DNA from: a virus
Direction: 5' to 3' (one strand)
IMG/VR virus record: IMGVR_UViG_3300025864_000012
Location: 30,143 to 94,142 of that record
DNA: 64,000 nucleotides
The translations under genes and the position numbers were made by a program. Under the pieces are notes generated by a model. It saw only the letters and a list, made by a program, of their open reading frames with translations. It was not told where the DNA came from and did not search any database. Positions 30,012 through 37,941 of the stretch are shown one piece after another (within the stretch, counting starts at the first letter, position 1; every line of letters begins with the position of its first letter).

Positions 30012-30496
30012 GTTTCTCCCTTACTGTCCGTACACATTGTGAGACATATGTCACACCAACGCTCACCGCTGTCGGTGGTGTGCAAGAGCCCCTCGCGTCC
30101 ACAACTCTCGCAACATCCAGGGCGGCATAACCACAAGTCGTAGGCCCGCTGCACCTCTTTGCGTGTGCGGCAGATACGAACGTTGCCTTCTTCAGCCACG
30201 GTGAGCTCGTAGGCTACACCACTCGAGAGATGACCTTGGCTGTTCTGCTCCCCCAGGATGCGGATGGCCCAGCAGGCCCGGATGTAGGCGGCATCAACCT
30301 CCAGGATCTCCCCCTGCGTCCATTTACGCGTAGATCGGTAGAACAACAGAAAGTCGTTCCCTGGGATGATCGGCGCCCAACCCTGCTCGAAGAGATACTC
30401 CGCTTCCACGTTCATGTCTGCTACGCGCTGAATGTAGTCGCCAGGAAACGGCTCCGTGAGAGGGCCTGCAACGTAGATCAGTGGCCGGTCCTTCAT
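29951..30496 (-). CDS. Nucleoside 2-deoxyribosyltransferase-like protein with zinc finger
   Basis: A 181-residue protein. Residues 1-110 match the nucleoside deoxyribosyltransferase/DUF4406 fold: PLIYVAGPLTEPF at the start, a middle DAAYIRACWAIRILG and SSGVAYELTVAEE with the typical acidic residue. A C-terminal zinc module follows (CESCGREG, CDICLTMC). The enzyme class moves or removes nucleobases from deoxynucleosides, suggesting nucleotide salvage or base hypermodification. The last 20 codons overlap a small downstream gene. Confidence 0.68.
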   Translation of the reverse strand: MKDRPLIYVAGPLTEPFPGDYIQRVADMNVEAEYLFEQGWAPIIPGNDFLLFYRSTRKWTQGEILEVDAAYIRACWAIRILGEQNSQGHLSSGVAYELTVAEEGNVRICRTRKEVQRAYDLWLCRPGCCESCGREGLLHTTDSGERWCDICLTMCTDSKGETWSRRCTSGFLQRSPTAGCE

Positions 30497-30960
30497 GGGG
30501 CACACTCCTGGTAGACGCCCATCCATCCTATGATGTCGACCATCGAGTCGTGATGTCCTGGCTGGCCGGCAAGACGGCTGACCTTCACCAGCTCAAGTAG
30601 CATGGGCACGTCGAACGGCTGAAGGAACTGATCTTCCGGCAGCAGGCCGCGCTTGTGCAGGTAGCCGTTCATCATCTCGGCGGTGGCCGCCATATCGAAG
30701 CGTGGGTCGCCGTAGTCCTTGTTGCGCACCCCGCAGACGGCGTTGACCGCCTCTTCTGCCAAGGCTTCAACGCGGGACCTCAGTGTGGTATTGGACCACT
30801 CGTCGGGGTACTGCACCTCGTCACAGATCTCATTCGCCGTCAGCCTTGACGCTGTATCGGCATTCGGCGACGGAAGCACGTAGTTCCCGCTCTCGTCGTA
30901 GTAGCTCACTAGCTGCTTGTCAACGAGAGCTGTTCGCACTCCTCTTGGTTCTCCTCCCAC
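30493..30960 (-). CDS. DUF6378-like protein
   Basis: A 155-residue protein from GTG 30960, with GGGAGG at good spacing. The C-terminal 90 residues match the phage family pattern KDYGDP...MLLELVKVSRLAGQPGHHDSMVDIIGWM (DUF6378), an all-helical domain that resembles nucleotide pyrophosphohydrolases but has no proven activity known to me. Coupled to the deoxyribosyltransferase-like gene by ATGA, favouring a nucleotide-pool role. Confidence 0.7.
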   Translation of the reverse strand: MGGEPRGVRTALVDKQLVSYYDESGNYVLPSPNADTASRLTANEICDEVQYPDEWSNTTLRSRVEALAEEAVNAVCGVRNKDYGDPRFDMAATAEMMNGYLHKRGLLPEDQFLQPFDVPMLLELVKVSRLAGQPGHHDSMVDIIGWMGVYQECAP

Positions 30961-31141
30961 TGTTTCCTCCCTGTAGAGATTGTCCTTTGTGCTTTCTTAC
31001 GACCCCGAGCGCGGACGCCCCCGGGGGGTGGTGGAAAGTCCGTTCCCCAGCGTTTGTTCCAGCGACCCCAGTCATAAAGGGGCATCCACACATGGTCGGG
31101 GTATGAAGCTGCGGGCACTTAGCTCTTCTCCGAGGCTTCCA

Positions 31142-31477
31142 TTACCCCGCCACGACCCTAATCGTTCCGAGCGCACGCAGCAGCGGGGTTTCCATGCCGC
31201 CCGCTGTCTTCGTGAGGCGCGTGAGGATGCGGTACTTGCCGATCGCCACCGGGTCAACCAGATCAGCGAGCCTCGCCTTGCCGTAGTTCTGGCCGTCGAC
31301 GGCGGTCAGCGCAGCGGTGACGAAGGACTCCGACTCGTCGACTAACACCGTGCCGAGCGCTACCATCGCGGCCTGTGCCGTCCATTCGGAGGGCACGTAG
31401 GTGAAGCCCGGCGTTTCGCATTCGATTTGCCAGATGACGTACTCGTCGGTGCCCAAGATGTAGGTCGCGTCACTCAT
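31142..31477 (-). CDS. Hypothetical protein at the end of the fibre module
   Basis: A 111-residue beta-rich protein (VIWQIECETPGFTYVPSEW, YRILTRLTKTAGG), probably a small structural or fibre-associated protein. It overlaps the 941-residue fibre gene by 4 bases and is the last gene of the late module, followed by about 180 bases without a convincing gene. Confidence 0.58.
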   Translation of the reverse strand: MSDATYILGTDEYVIWQIECETPGFTYVPSEWTAQAAMVALGTVLVDESESFVTAALTAVDGQNYGKARLADLVDPVAIGKYRILTRLTKTAGGMETPLLRALGTIRVVAG

Positions 31478-34299
31478 GATTCGGTTCTCCTGACTGCGGC
31501 CTGCCAGCCGCTCGGGTTCATGTCTGCTTGCCAGCCGCTCACGCGCAGCCGCGCGTGCCAGCCGCTGGGCATGAGGGTGATGACAAAGGCAAGGTCCTGG
31601 CCGATGAGGGCCATCTTGGTGCCGGTGACGCTAACGGCGGAGATGCCATCGGTTGTGAGCGAACCCTCCCAAACGGCTTGCGTGACGAACGCGACAGCCG
31701 CTACGGCGCTAATCGCCTCGCAGGCGAACGAGCCTTCCCAGACGGCTTCCGTCTTCGATGCTGCGATAGTGACCGCCGAGACGCCTGCGCATGAGAGGGC
31801 GGCCTCCCATGTGGCCTGCGTGGCGGTCCCCACGACGGCAACGGCCGAGCCCCCCGCGCAGGTGAAAGCGCCTTCCCAGGTGGCCTGTGTGGAGGCACCG
31901 ACGACGGCAACGGCGGAGCTTCCCCCGCAGGTGAACGCGCCTTCCCATACCGCTTGCGTCGACGTTGCGACAACCGTGATCGCACTCACGCCCAGGCAGG
32001 TGAACGCCCCCTCATAGGTGACAGGTGCGCCGGTCTTCCTGCCGACAGCGGCAACGGCACTGATACCTCCGCACGAGAAGCTTGCTTCCCAGATGGCCTG
32101 CGTAGCGCCTGCCGCAACGGCGGCGGCGCTGATCGCCCCACACGTGAAGCTTGCTTCCCAGATTGCCTCTGTCTTCGCGCCGACAACGGCGACCGAACTG
32201 ACGGCCCCGCAAGCGAAACTCGCCTCCCACACGGCCTGCGCTGGAGTGGCAGCGACAGCGACAGCGCTGATAGCCGCCACCGTGAATGAGGCTTCCCACG
32301 TGGCCTGTGTGGCGATACCGACAACAACGGTTGTCGATACGCCCTCGACCGCAAACGCGCCATCCCACACAGCGTGTGTGACGGTAGCGGCAGCAGCTAC
32401 GGCGCTGACTGCCTCGCAAGAGAATGAACCGTCCCACGTGTTGACGCCGATCTTGCCGCCGACAATGGCTACTGCCGTAATCCCCAAACAGGTGAAGGCA
32501 CCCTCCCACGTTGCCTGCGTGGGCGTGGGTACAATCGTGACCGCTGAAACAGCTTCGCACGAGAGCGAACCCTCCCAGATGGCATGCGTGAGCCCACCAA
32601 CGACGCTGACGGCAGAGACGCCTTCCGTTGTGAGAGACCCTTCCCAAACGGCCGATGTCACCGCTCCTGTGGCGGCAACGGACGACACGCCCCCACAAGC
32701 GAACGAACCCTCCCACGTTACAACGCCGATCTTGCCGCCAATGACCGCTGCTGCGGTGATGCATTCAACCGCGAACGATCCCTCCCACACGGCCTGCGCG
32801 GGCGTAGCCACGACAGCAACGGCACTCACGCCTGCGCAAGTGAACGCGCCTTCCCAAACGGCCTGGGATGGAGTAGCAGAGACCGCGACGGCGGAAATAG
32901 CCCCTACCGTGAGGGATGCCTCCCAAGCGGCATGCGTGACGATGGCGGTAGCAGCGACGGCGCTGACACCGGCAACCGTGAACACACCTTCCCACACGGC
33001 TTGCAGTGGTGTAGCGACAGCGGCTACTGCACTTATCGCCCCACATGCCAGGGAGCCTTCCCAAACTGCCTGCGTGGGCGTCGGCGCAACCGCGACAGTA
33101 GTCACGCCCTCGCAAGTGAACGAGCCCTCCCTGATGCCTATGTCTGCGGCGTGAGAGAAGAGTAGGGAGAGTGCGCCCTTGAATGCGGATACGGCTGTCT
33201 TAGTTCCGACAACGACGGCGGCACTGCTGGCCTCGCATGAGAAGGAGCCCTCCCAGACGGCATGGAGGGGGCTCGCGGTAGCGGCCACAGCACTGACGCC
33301 GTCGCAGGCGAAGCTACCTTCCCAGATGGCGTGGGCCAGACCAGCCGTGACAGCGGTGGAAGTCGTACCCTCAACGCTGAAGCTCGCTTCCCAGACTGCT
33401 TGGGCAGCAGTTCCTACGGCAGCGACGGCAGAGATTCCCGCGCAGGTGAATGAACCCTCCCACGTCGTAGCTCCCGCCGCCGATGTGAAGTCGACCTCGT
33501 CGCCGTATGTCGTCCCGTCGGAGGTGGTCGCGTATGACCTGACGTGGTAGTCGGTGCCCGCGCTAAGGCCCGTCAGGTCGCTGGGGTAAGTGACGGTAGG
33601 CAGGACCGCCGCCGCGCTGACGCCGTCGCAGGAGAAGGAGCCTTCCCACGTCATAATCTCGGTGATCGCGAGAACGACGTGCGCCAGGTCGTCGTTGCCG
33701 GACGTGCAGCCTCTGGCGCGGGAGCCGGTGGTCGGCGTCGTCTCGTAAGCCGTTCCGAAGGCGTAGGCATAGCTGCCAGAGAGTGTCTGCGCCAGCGTCA
33801 TGCCAGTGCTGGCCGCCGGGGCCGTGCTGGAGCCGGTATAGAGTCCCGCGAGGACGATGGCGGTGGCCGCGCCGGGGTTGATGGTCTGCGCGGCCCCGGC
33901 GGCGTTCTCTTGCTGCAGGACCGGAGTTACCGCGTTCCGCAGGTCGTAGTCGCCGCCGAGCAGGAAGCCGACCGCGTACATCGGGTTCGCGTTGTTCGTG
34001 CGCGTGACGACGACGCTCTGCGCGCCAGAGGGGACCGACGCGCCGAGAAGCCACGCCGTGACGCGGCCCGGCTCGGTCACGGTATCGGCAGCGGAGCCAC
34101 CCGTGATCTTCGTCAGCGTCTGGCCGCCGTAGGTGACGGCCGTAGCCTGCTCCGTCGCCGACACGCTCTGCATCGTGAACACGACAACGCCCTTGGGGGC
34201 GTCGCCCGCGATGCCGAGGGCGAACGTGAACGACGCCTGGCTGACGCTGCCGGTCGTGCCGGTGTGCGACTCAGCCGAGCGAATGAGGCTAACGGTCAT
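31474..34299 (-). CDS. Large repetitive tail fibre / adhesin-like protein
   Basis: 941 residues. Residues 1-210 form a beta-sandwich-like domain (SLIRSAESHTGTTGSVSQASFTF...) related in style to the neighbour at 34303. One repeat then comes, then the second half of an Fn3-like domain (DLTGLSAGTDYHVRSYATTSDG), then 26 more repeats of about 23 residues, consensus AVWEGSFTCxGxSAVAVVxTxTQ. An odd helical insert (SAFKGALSLLFSHAADIG) breaks the array. The C-terminus (SGWHARLRVSGWQADMNPSGWQAAV) has three SGWQA units. It probably forms an elongated fibre. N-terminal attachment to the tail and C-terminal receptor contact are inferred. Confidence 0.75.
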   Translation of the reverse strand: MTVSLIRSAESHTGTTGSVSQASFTFALGIAGDAPKGVVVFTMQSVSATEQATAVTYGGQTLTKITGGSAADTVTEPGRVTAWLLGASVPSGAQSVVVTRTNNANPMYAVGFLLGGDYDLRNAVTPVLQQENAAGAAQTINPGAATAIVLAGLYTGSSTAPAASTGMTLAQTLSGSYAYAFGTAYETTPTTGSRARGCTSGNDDLAHVVLAITEIMTWEGSFSCDGVSAAAVLPTVTYPSDLTGLSAGTDYHVRSYATTSDGTTYGDEVDFTSAAGATTWEGSFTCAGISAVAAVGTAAQAVWEASFSVEGTTSTAVTAGLAHAIWEGSFACDGVSAVAATASPLHAVWEGSFSCEASSAAVVVGTKTAVSAFKGALSLLFSHAADIGIREGSFTCEGVTTVAVAPTPTQAVWEGSLACGAISAVAAVATPLQAVWEGVFTVAGVSAVAATAIVTHAAWEASLTVGAISAVAVSATPSQAVWEGAFTCAGVSAVAVVATPAQAVWEGSFAVECITAAAVIGGKIGVVTWEGSFACGGVSSVAATGAVTSAVWEGSLTTEGVSAVSVVGGLTHAIWEGSLSCEAVSAVTIVPTPTQATWEGAFTCLGITAVAIVGGKIGVNTWDGSFSCEAVSAVAAAATVTHAVWDGAFAVEGVSTTVVVGIATQATWEASFTVAAISAVAVAATPAQAVWEASFACGAVSSVAVVGAKTEAIWEASFTCGAISAAAVAAGATQAIWEASFSCGGISAVAAVGRKTGAPVTYEGAFTCLGVSAITVVATSTQAVWEGAFTCGGSSAVAVVGASTQATWEGAFTCAGGSAVAVVGTATQATWEAALSCAGVSAVTIAASKTEAVWEGSFACEAISAVAAVAFVTQAVWEGSLTTDGISAVSVTGTKMALIGQDLAFVITLMPSGWHARLRVSGWQADMNPSGWQAAVRRTES
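31610..33475 (-). repeat. Tandem array of about 69-bp coding repeats
   Basis: Twenty-six consecutive units of roughly 69 bp, plus an isolated first unit near 33650, each encoding W-E-[GA]-[SA]-[FL]-[TAS]-[CVT]-x-[GA]-[VI]-[ST]-[AS]-V-A. Units differ at many wobble positions and by some residues, so the array is old or kept diverse. The motif is absent from the rest of the genome. Confidence 0.85.
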
Positions 34300-34302
34300 A
34301 GC

Positions 34303-35067
34303 TTAGTCGTTCGTGTGTGAGTCGGCGATGGTCGGCGCGCCGCCGGTGTTCCAGCAGACGCCGCGGTCAATGATGTCCAGGCCGCTGGCGTTCTCGAGGG
34401 TGCCGCCGCTCGAAGCCGTGGTGGTAGTGATGGCGGTGATGGCCGTGGTGGCGAGGGTGGGGCCAGATGACGGCGGCGCGATAGCGACAACGGCGAACGC
34501 CTGCTCCGTCGTAGCCTTCGTCGACGTGATAGCCCCGGTCGCGCCTGTCGCATAGGTGGCATGTGCCGACTGGTAGTACCAATAGGAGTTAGCCGACTGG
34601 TCTCCGATCCACGTCGGGTTACCGTTCGTGGCTGAGAAAGTGACCGGGCCTGACCCGGCCTCGGTGCAGACCAGTAGGAGGTCGCCCGTCACTGCCGGGG
34701 TGAATCCCGCCACGGAGACGTAGTTGCTGGTGGTGGGAACATAGGCCGACGCGACGTACTCGACGGCCCCCGGAGTACTGACCGCGTAGAGCACTCCGGC
34801 GAGATTCAGCGCCGCCGAGTTTCCTACCGTGAAGGCGGAGGCTGCAACGTCGGCTGCGTCGGCTGTCTTCGTGTAGGTCTTGATGCGCTTGGCCGTGGTC
34901 CCCGAAGAGTCAATCAGCGTGAAGCCGCTAGGCGTCCCGCTCGGATCAGACGCCTCGGACATGACGAAGAACACCATCAAATCGCCAACGGCCAGACCGG
35001 ACGGTTTCGCGAGGCTCAGCGGATTGGCGGTCCCGAAGTTGTAGGTGAAGGAACGGTAGGCGCTCAT
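34303..35067 (-). CDS. Fibre-related protein ending in half an Fn3-like domain
   Basis: 254 residues. The first 190 form a jelly-roll-like beta domain (SFTYNFGTANPLSLAKPSGLAVGDLMVFFV) found in phage fibre proteins. The last 45 residues (AITAITTTTASSGG...IIDRGVCWNTGGAPTIADSHTND) are the first half of an Fn3-like repeat that stops abruptly; the second half is found in the next gene (31474). Coupled to the beta-helix protein by ATGA. Confidence 0.68.
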   Translation of the reverse strand: MSAYRSFTYNFGTANPLSLAKPSGLAVGDLMVFFVMSEASDPSGTPSGFTLIDSSGTTAKRIKTYTKTADAADVAASAFTVGNSAALNLAGVLYAVSTPGAVEYVASAYVPTTSNYVSVAGFTPAVTGDLLLVCTEAGSGPVTFSATNGNPTWIGDQSANSYWYYQSAHATYATGATGAITSTKATTEQAFAVVAIAPPSSGPTLATTAITAITTTTASSGGTLENASGLDIIDRGVCWNTGGAPTIADSHTND

Positions 35068-36575
35068 GGACTGTAGGGGGAACCGTTGATGGTGATGCCG
35101 CTGAACGTATGCGGCCCGCTCAAGTTGGAGGGATTGACGAGGACGCTGTTCGCGGTCCCGGTCGGGTCGGTGATCGTGTAGCCATCCACGGTGAAACCCT
35201 CGACCGTGTTAGCGCTCCAGAAGTCGAGCGCCGAGTGCGTGTTCTGGGTGCCCGCGCCAGACTCTACCGTGAAGGTACAGTTCAGCACATCGTAGCTGCC
35301 CAGCGGGTTGCCGCCGAGCAACTCCTCAAGGACGATGCCGAAGCCGTCATGATTGCCCGATGCATTCAGAATGGTGGTCAGGTTCTCAAACTTGCAGTAG
35401 CCGCCGCCGCCGCCCAGTGGCAGGGCGAAGTTGGTGATGTAGCCAGCCGCGTCATAGGGGTTGTAGATGGTGCAGTCCTTTACGAGGCCGTTGGCGGGCT
35501 GGTCGACTTCAATGCCAACGTCCCATGAGTTGTAACCGACGCAGTTGGTGACCTCGCATGCCCCGAGGTGCCCTGCCTGCCCGAGGTGGTAGTTCTCCTG
35601 CACGTCGAAGGTAGTCGGGGCGGCGTTCAGGGTGTCGTGGTAGCAGCCACGGACGTACACACGGTCGATGTTTACGTTAGACCCGGTTGGTGCCCAGATG
35701 GCAAAGCCGGAGACGCCGCCGTAAGCACGACAGTTCTCAATCAGCACATCGCTGATGTGCGCGGTGCCGGAAGCCGCAACGCTGAAGTCGAAGACGTGCG
35801 CCTGCGTGTAGACCGGAACGTTGCTGAGGATGCAGTCCTTGATCGTCAGGTTCTCAATACTGCAACCGGAGTTTGGATCGGAAAGGAAGCACGAGAAATT
35901 AGTGCTGCCGAGATTCTGGGCATCCACCGCGAAGCCCTGCACTGTCGTCATCCGGTAAGTGACGCCGGAGCCTGATGCCCACGTCAGGAAGCGCGGCGTG
36001 GAGTTAGTCAGCTTGATGTTCGCGCCAGAACCTAGGAGGGTGAGCGGGCTCAGGTTGCCGGATGGCAGGGCGATGGGGCTGGCCATGGCATATGTGGCGG
36101 CGGGGAAGTAGACGGTGCCGCCGCCAGTGGCGGTGACGGCATCTACGGCCGCTTGTATGTGGGAGGAGTCATCGGTTGTACCGTCTGCGTGCGCCCCAAA
36201 CTCCATCACGCTCCTGCCCAGCGACCCCTTGCCGCCAACGACAGAAAATCGGTTTAGTGCGCGGCCTATGTCAATCACCGTGCCCACCTCCGTATGTGTG
36301 TAGGCGGAGGCAGCACTGACGGCCGCCTGAATCGCAGGACTGTCGTTGGTCACGCCGTCGCCCTTCGCCCCGTAGTCCTTGACGTTGAAAACCGAAGCGG
36401 GTAACGTCGGGGTAGGGGTAGGCGTTGGTGTTGGCGCAGGAGTGGGCGTTGCCGTAGGCTGCGGGTTCGGATGCGGCTGCTTGGGTTTGCGTCCGGCCAT
36501 AGAGGTAGCGGAAAACACGACCAAGAGAGTCGCAACCACCAGCCATATGATTGTGAAGAGACATCGTTTGTTCAC
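35064..36575 (-). CDS. Beta-helix (pectate-lyase-like) spike with signal peptide
   Basis: 503 residues from GTG 36575. A signal peptide-like start (LFTIIWLVVATLLVVFSATSMA) is followed by a proline-threonine linker (PTPTPTPT). A first entry motif VKDYGAKGDGVTNDSPAIQAAV is followed, after about 45 residues, by a second one (MEFGAHADGTTDDSSHIQAAVDAV), then the right-handed beta-helix. Parallel beta-helix spikes usually bind or degrade surface polysaccharide. It is a clear paralogue of 43372-45288 (CEVTNCVGYNSWDVGIEVDQ versus AEITNCYGNRSGDVGIEMDQ). The signal peptide is unusual for a virion spike and might direct export or membrane anchoring. Confidence 0.75.
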   Translation of the reverse strand: MNKRCLFTIIWLVVATLLVVFSATSMAGRKPKQPHPNPQPTATPTPAPTPTPTPTPTLPASVFNVKDYGAKGDGVTNDSPAIQAAVSAASAYTHTEVGTVIDIGRALNRFSVVGGKGSLGRSVMEFGAHADGTTDDSSHIQAAVDAVTATGGGTVYFPAATYAMASPIALPSGNLSPLTLLGSGANIKLTNSTPRFLTWASGSGVTYRMTTVQGFAVDAQNLGSTNFSCFLSDPNSGCSIENLTIKDCILSNVPVYTQAHVFDFSVAASGTAHISDVLIENCRAYGGVSGFAIWAPTGSNVNIDRVYVRGCYHDTLNAAPTTFDVQENYHLGQAGHLGACEVTNCVGYNSWDVGIEVDQPANGLVKDCTIYNPYDAAGYITNFALPLGGGGGYCKFENLTTILNASGNHDGFGIVLEELLGGNPLGSYDVLNCTFTVESGAGTQNTHSALDFWSANTVEGFTVDGYTITDPTGTANSVLVNPSNLSGPHTFSGITINGSPYSP

Positions 36576-36578
36576 GAG

Positions 36579-36986
36579 TCAATCTGACATCGAGGTGAAG
36601 CGAACGACGGCCCCCGCTGTAGCACTCTGGACGTGCGCCTTGTCGTCGGCAGTCGTGCCGGTGACGGTCACGGGGAACGTGGTAGGAGTCCCCGCCCCGA
36701 CGTAGACGCCTACGGTAGACGAGGTTGCCTCGCCCATGGACACAATGCAGGCCGATGAACAGTAGACCACGAGATACTTGGTCCCCGAGGCCATGGCGCT
36801 CGCCATCGGATAGTCGGTGTTGGCGGCCGTGCAGGTGACCTGTTCCGCGACCGTCTTCGTCTTGAGCAACCGGCAGGCGCTGACGCCCCCCAACTTCATC
36901 ACCTGCCGGTGTATGTTGGTAGTTACCTCTTCGGTCTCGCTGTACTTGCCCGAGTTGCCCTCATCGAGCTGGACGTTTGCAGCCAT
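36579..36986 (-). CDS. Hypothetical structural protein
   Basis: A 135-residue Thr/Ala/Val-rich protein with beta character (YLVVYCSSACIVSMGEATSSTVGVYVGAG). The style matches small phage structural proteins and the 55343 gene product. One-base overlap with the upstream gene. Confidence 0.58.
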   Translation of the reverse strand: MAANVQLDEGNSGKYSETEEVTTNIHRQVMKLGGVSACRLLKTKTVAEQVTCTAANTDYPMASAMASGTKYLVVYCSSACIVSMGEATSSTVGVYVGAGTPTTFPVTVTGTTADDKAHVQSATAGAVVRFTSMSD

Positions 36987-37834
36987 CAGGCCACGCTTAC
37001 GTCAAAGTCACCAGCCGCGATCTTGTAGGTGTCGCCGTTGCCGATGGCGACGCCGGTATGAGTGTTTCCCGCGAAGTAATCGAAGGCTCCCGAGGCGGTC
37101 GAGACCAAGCCAGCGGCCACGATGGTGCCCCAGCTCGACGAGGCCGCCGAGAAGGCGATCTCCGCCGTGTTGTCGACGTTGCCAGCCGCGTCGGCAGTGT
37201 CCCATGCGGCGTTCATCGTAATGGCCTTGCGGGCGTAGTCGCCAGCCGCGCACTCCGTACCACCGACACCCGACTGGTGGTTGGGGGCAGTCGTGAAGGC
37301 TGCCATGTAGGCGGTCGCCGGAGCCGCGTAGGAGCGGTCGGTGCAACAGAAGTGGTCGAGTATTTTGGCCTTCCAGAAGTCGGAGATGCCAGCATCCGCC
37401 GCCTGGTCGAGAGCCAGCTTGAGGGCCGCCGCACTGAATCGGAAGGTATCGCCGTTGCCCACAGTTCTGGAGTTGTCGAGCGCCTTGCCCCACATTATTG
37501 CGTCGCTGGCGTTCTGGAGAGACGCCCCGACAATGGGAGCCGACCAGTCGTTAGCGGTAGCCGTCCACGTGGGCACGTAGATGTTGCTCACCATCTTGCC
37601 GTAGGGCGAGCCGTCTACGGCAGCGTTCCACGAGGCCAGGGCCATCGTGATAGACGCACCGCCAGCGGTGTAGCCGGTGCCAGTGAGCTGCGTGCCGCCG
37701 GTGCCAGCGTCGTAGTCTGGACTGGTAGTCCAGAGCTTGACTTTCCACGGGCCGGTGAGCGTGTAAGCGCCCGCCGAGCCGCGCATCAGGTGGTTGACCA
37801 TGGCCGCAGCCATGAGATTGCTTGGTCCAGCCAT
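36986..37834 (-). CDS. Tail fibre-type protein with duplicated domain
   Basis: 282 residues made of two copies of a phage domain: N-terminal copy has VNHLMRG...WKVKLWTTSPDYDAGTGG and IGNGDT-like end TVGNGDTFRFSA; C-terminal copy has LDHFCC...YMAAFTTAPNHQSGVGGTEC, GDYARKAI, SSSWGTIVAAGLVS and AIGNGDTYKIAAG. The second copy matches the Gp80-like family of tail fibre proteins known from actinophages. Probably a virion component near the tail tip. Confidence 0.7.
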   Translation of the reverse strand: MAGPSNLMAAAMVNHLMRGSAGAYTLTGPWKVKLWTTSPDYDAGTGGTQLTGTGYTAGGASITMALASWNAAVDGSPYGKMVSNIYVPTWTATANDWSAPIVGASLQNASDAIMWGKALDNSRTVGNGDTFRFSAAALKLALDQAADAGISDFWKAKILDHFCCTDRSYAAPATAYMAAFTTAPNHQSGVGGTECAAGDYARKAITMNAAWDTADAAGNVDNTAEIAFSAASSSWGTIVAAGLVSTASGAFDYFAGNTHTGVAIGNGDTYKIAAGDFDVSVA

Positions 37835-37866
37835 TTCAGTCTCCTATCTTTTGAGTTGATGCCCTC

Positions 37867-37941
37867 CTAGAGCAGTTTGGTGGCGACGTAGACCAACACG
37901 ATCGCGAGAATCACAATGACGATAAGACGTTCGATGGACAT
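37867..37941 (-). CDS. 24-residue membrane peptide
   Basis: MSIERLIVIVILAIVLVYVATKLL, a single transmembrane helix with a GGGAG ribosome site five bases before the ATG. It overlaps the last 31 bases of the upstream phosphoesterase-like gene. Such micro-proteins can act as holin modulators; role unproven. Confidence 0.5.
   Translation of the reverse strand: MSIERLIVIVILAIVLVYVATKLL

Noticed and set aside
30909-31118. 69-codon frame between the fibre module and the DUF6378-like gene
   Set aside because: It overlaps the next gene by 52 bases, has no ribosome site at its start and shows no recognisable pattern; the region is better read as a leader with a good GGGAGG site for the next gene.
31610-33475. 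Regular repeat array considered as CRISPR-like or minisatellite DNA
   Set aside because: Units are about 69 bp, in frame, diverged at wobble positions and without unique spacers; they encode a protein repeat. No cas genes are present.
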